NCBI RefSeq assembly: GCF_003148775.1 | Contig: NZ_QGGW01000006.1 | Coordinates: 124,001-188,000 of the forward strand | Length of the DNA: 64,000 nt | Reading direction: 5' to 3' | DNA from: Roseicyclus mahoneyensis | Lineage (GTDB): Bacteria > Pseudomonadota > Alphaproteobacteria > Rhodobacterales > Rhodobacteraceae | Position numbers and translations under genes: made by a program | Part shown: positions 63,131 through 64,000 of the stretch, one piece after another | Layout: every line of letters starts with the position of its first letter | How positions within the stretch are numbered: the first letter of the stretch is position 1 | Notes under the pieces: generated by a model | Databases searched by the model: none | What the model was told of the DNA's origin: nothing | What the model saw: the letters and a program-made list of their open reading frames with translations, nothing else

Positions 63131-63526
63131 TCAGCCGAGGTAATCAGAGTCACTCACAGGCTCTTGCCAGTCGGCGGCGGCGCCATCGACCGCTTCTTGC
63201 ACCGCGATATGGGTCATTGCGGCCGCTGCCGTCGCCCCGTGCCAATGCCGTTCGCCAGGCGTGATCCAGACCACGTCGCCCGGCCTGAGCACCAGCCGCG
63301 GCTGTCCCTCGGTCTGGGCCCAACCCTCGCCGTCGGTCACGATCAGCAACTGGCCCAGCGGATGCGTATGCCAAGCGGTGCGCGCGCCGGGCGGGAAATG
63401 CACTCGCACCGACGCCGCGCGGGAGGGCGGCGTGGATTCGTGCAACCGTTCGATGATCACGGCGCCGGTGAAATAGGCGGCAGGGGCGGGGCCGGTGGGG
63501 ATCTCGGCCTTTGGGATCAGTTTCAT
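63131..63526 (-). CDS. Cupin domain protein
   Basis: 131 residues. Beta-barrel cupin: FPPGARTAWHTHPLGQLLIVTDGEG (first cupin motif with HTH and later E/Q) and PGDVVWITPGERHWHGA (second motif). Likely metal-binding; related to carboxymuconolactone-associated or quercetinase-like cupins, function unknown. Start MKLIPKAEIP. Confidence 0.9.
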   Translation of the reverse strand: MKLIPKAEIPTGPAPAAYFTGAVIIERLHESTPPSRAASVRVHFPPGARTAWHTHPLGQLLIVTDGEGWAQTEGQPRLVLRPGDVVWITPGERHWHGATAAAAMTHIAVQEAVDGAAADWQEPVSDSDYLG

Positions 63527-63527
63527 C

Positions 63528-64000
63528 TCAGACCTCGTAATAAGTGCGATACCACTCGACAAAGCGGGTCACGCCATCGGCCACCCGTGTCTGTGGACGA
63601 TAGCCGGTCAGGCGCATCAGAAGCGCTGCATCGGCCCAGGTTGCGGGCACATCGCCCGGTTGCATGTCCATGAGATTGCGCTGCGCCTTTCGACCCGTCG
63701 CGGCCTCGATGGCGGCGATGAAGTCGGTCAGCGGCACGCTGTCGGAATTGCCGATATTCACGACCCGCCAGGGCGCGACCGGGCTGAGGCTGTCGCCCGG
63801 CAGGATTGCCTCGGGCGATTCTGGCCGGATGGGCACCGCGTCGATCAGGCCCATGATACCCTGCACCAGATCGTCCACATAGGTAAAGTCGCGCCGCATG
63901 TCGCCGTGGTTGTAGACGTCGATAGGCCGCCCCTCGAGGATCGCCTTGGTGAACTTGAACAGCGCCATGTCGGGCCGTCCCCATGGTCCGTAGACGGTGA
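63528..64000 (-). CDS. NAD-dependent epimerase, UDP-glucuronate 4-epimerase-like (partial, N-terminus outside window)
   Basis: C-terminal 156 codons only. Ends with ...WYRTYYEV and contains TVYGPWGRPDMALFKFTKAIL, DMRRDFTYVDDLVQGI and VVNIGNSDSVPLTDFI, characteristic of extended-SDR sugar-nucleotide epimerases (CapI/WbpP type). The Rossmann start and catalytic YxxxK lie outside the window. The stop lies one base from the cupin start. Confidence 0.93.
   Translation of the reverse strand, partial: TVYGPWGRPDMALFKFTKAILEGRPIDVYNHGDMRRDFTYVDDLVQGIMGLIDAVPIRPESPEAILPGDSLSPVAPWRVVNIGNSDSVPLTDFIAAIEAATGRKAQRNLMDMQPGDVPATWADAALLMRLTGYRPQTRVADGVTRFVEWYRTYYEV

Overview
The window is GC-rich, densely packed chromosomal DNA. 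It looks like an alphaproteobacterium of the Rhodobacterales (Rhodobacter/Roseobacter lineage). Pointers are the petA-petB order of the cytochrome bc1 operon, a Bradyrhizobium/plant-type glutamate-cysteine ligase, a DUF3576 lipoprotein, a Rhodobacter-type porin, the lipid A/LPS genes, and a hairpin-rich intergenic repeat of a type I recall from Rhodobacterales. I saw no phage, transposon, CRISPR array or rRNA operon. One tRNA gene, tRNA-Lys(TTT), is present. Genes are often joined by 1-4 bp overlaps, so many are probably translationally coupled.

Layout. 1-5909 (minus): dapF, mtaB, a PaiB-like FMN protein, a small hypothetical, a GST-like protein, a GNAT acetyltransferase, then petA and a petB cut by the window edge. 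6019-7820: tRNA-Lys, a 492-bp gap without a recognised gene, and a porin with its terminator. 7821-13125 (plus): DUF3576 lipoprotein, then leuS-lptE-holA-GST. 13250-16146: a flavoprotein, a small HNH protein, an atypical crotonase and an SDR. 16338-22806 (plus): a DUF2125 protein, a PmbA/TldE protease, a CysQ-like phosphatase, waaA and lpxK. 22823-25176 (minus): CoA-transferase, DsbA-like protein, DciA-like protein. 25260-29781: mutY, alkB, an NAD(P)-binding protein, YqgE, and a lone DsbD N-terminal domain. 29791-36685 (minus): RND pump and adaptor, MoaB, LysE exporter, uracil-DNA glycosylase.

36741-43567 (plus): an SRPBCC protein, then a tightly overlapped run of pyrB, four small membrane proteins (three of them similar and PH-like), a dihydroorotase homologue that has lost catalytic residues, and plsY, followed by two DUF805 proteins. 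43607-49652: gshA, a membrane protein, rsmE, ubiA, a BON/OmpA envelope protein and its coupled coiled-coil partner. 49764-58897 (minus): an S49 peptidase, a membrane zinc-ribbon protein, a cation antiporter, a FolM-like SDR, uvrC, a large RTX protein with a glycosidase-like N-terminus, pgsA, moaD and moaE. 59050-64000: acyl-CoA synthetase, ribokinase, Nudix hydrolase, kdsD, a cupin and the end of a sugar-nucleotide epimerase.

Themes: envelope building (lptE, waaA, lpxK, kdsD, plsY, pgsA, OmpA, porin), respiration (bc1, ubiA), pyrimidine synthesis, molybdopterin synthesis (moaB, moaD, moaE) and DNA repair (mutY, udg, uvrC). The most unusual items are the pyrB/membrane-protein/pseudo-dihydroorotase operon, the RTX glycosidase-like protein sitting between uvrC and pgsA, and three enzymes whose usual catalytic or cluster residues are missing (DapF, crotonase, uracil-DNA glycosylase).
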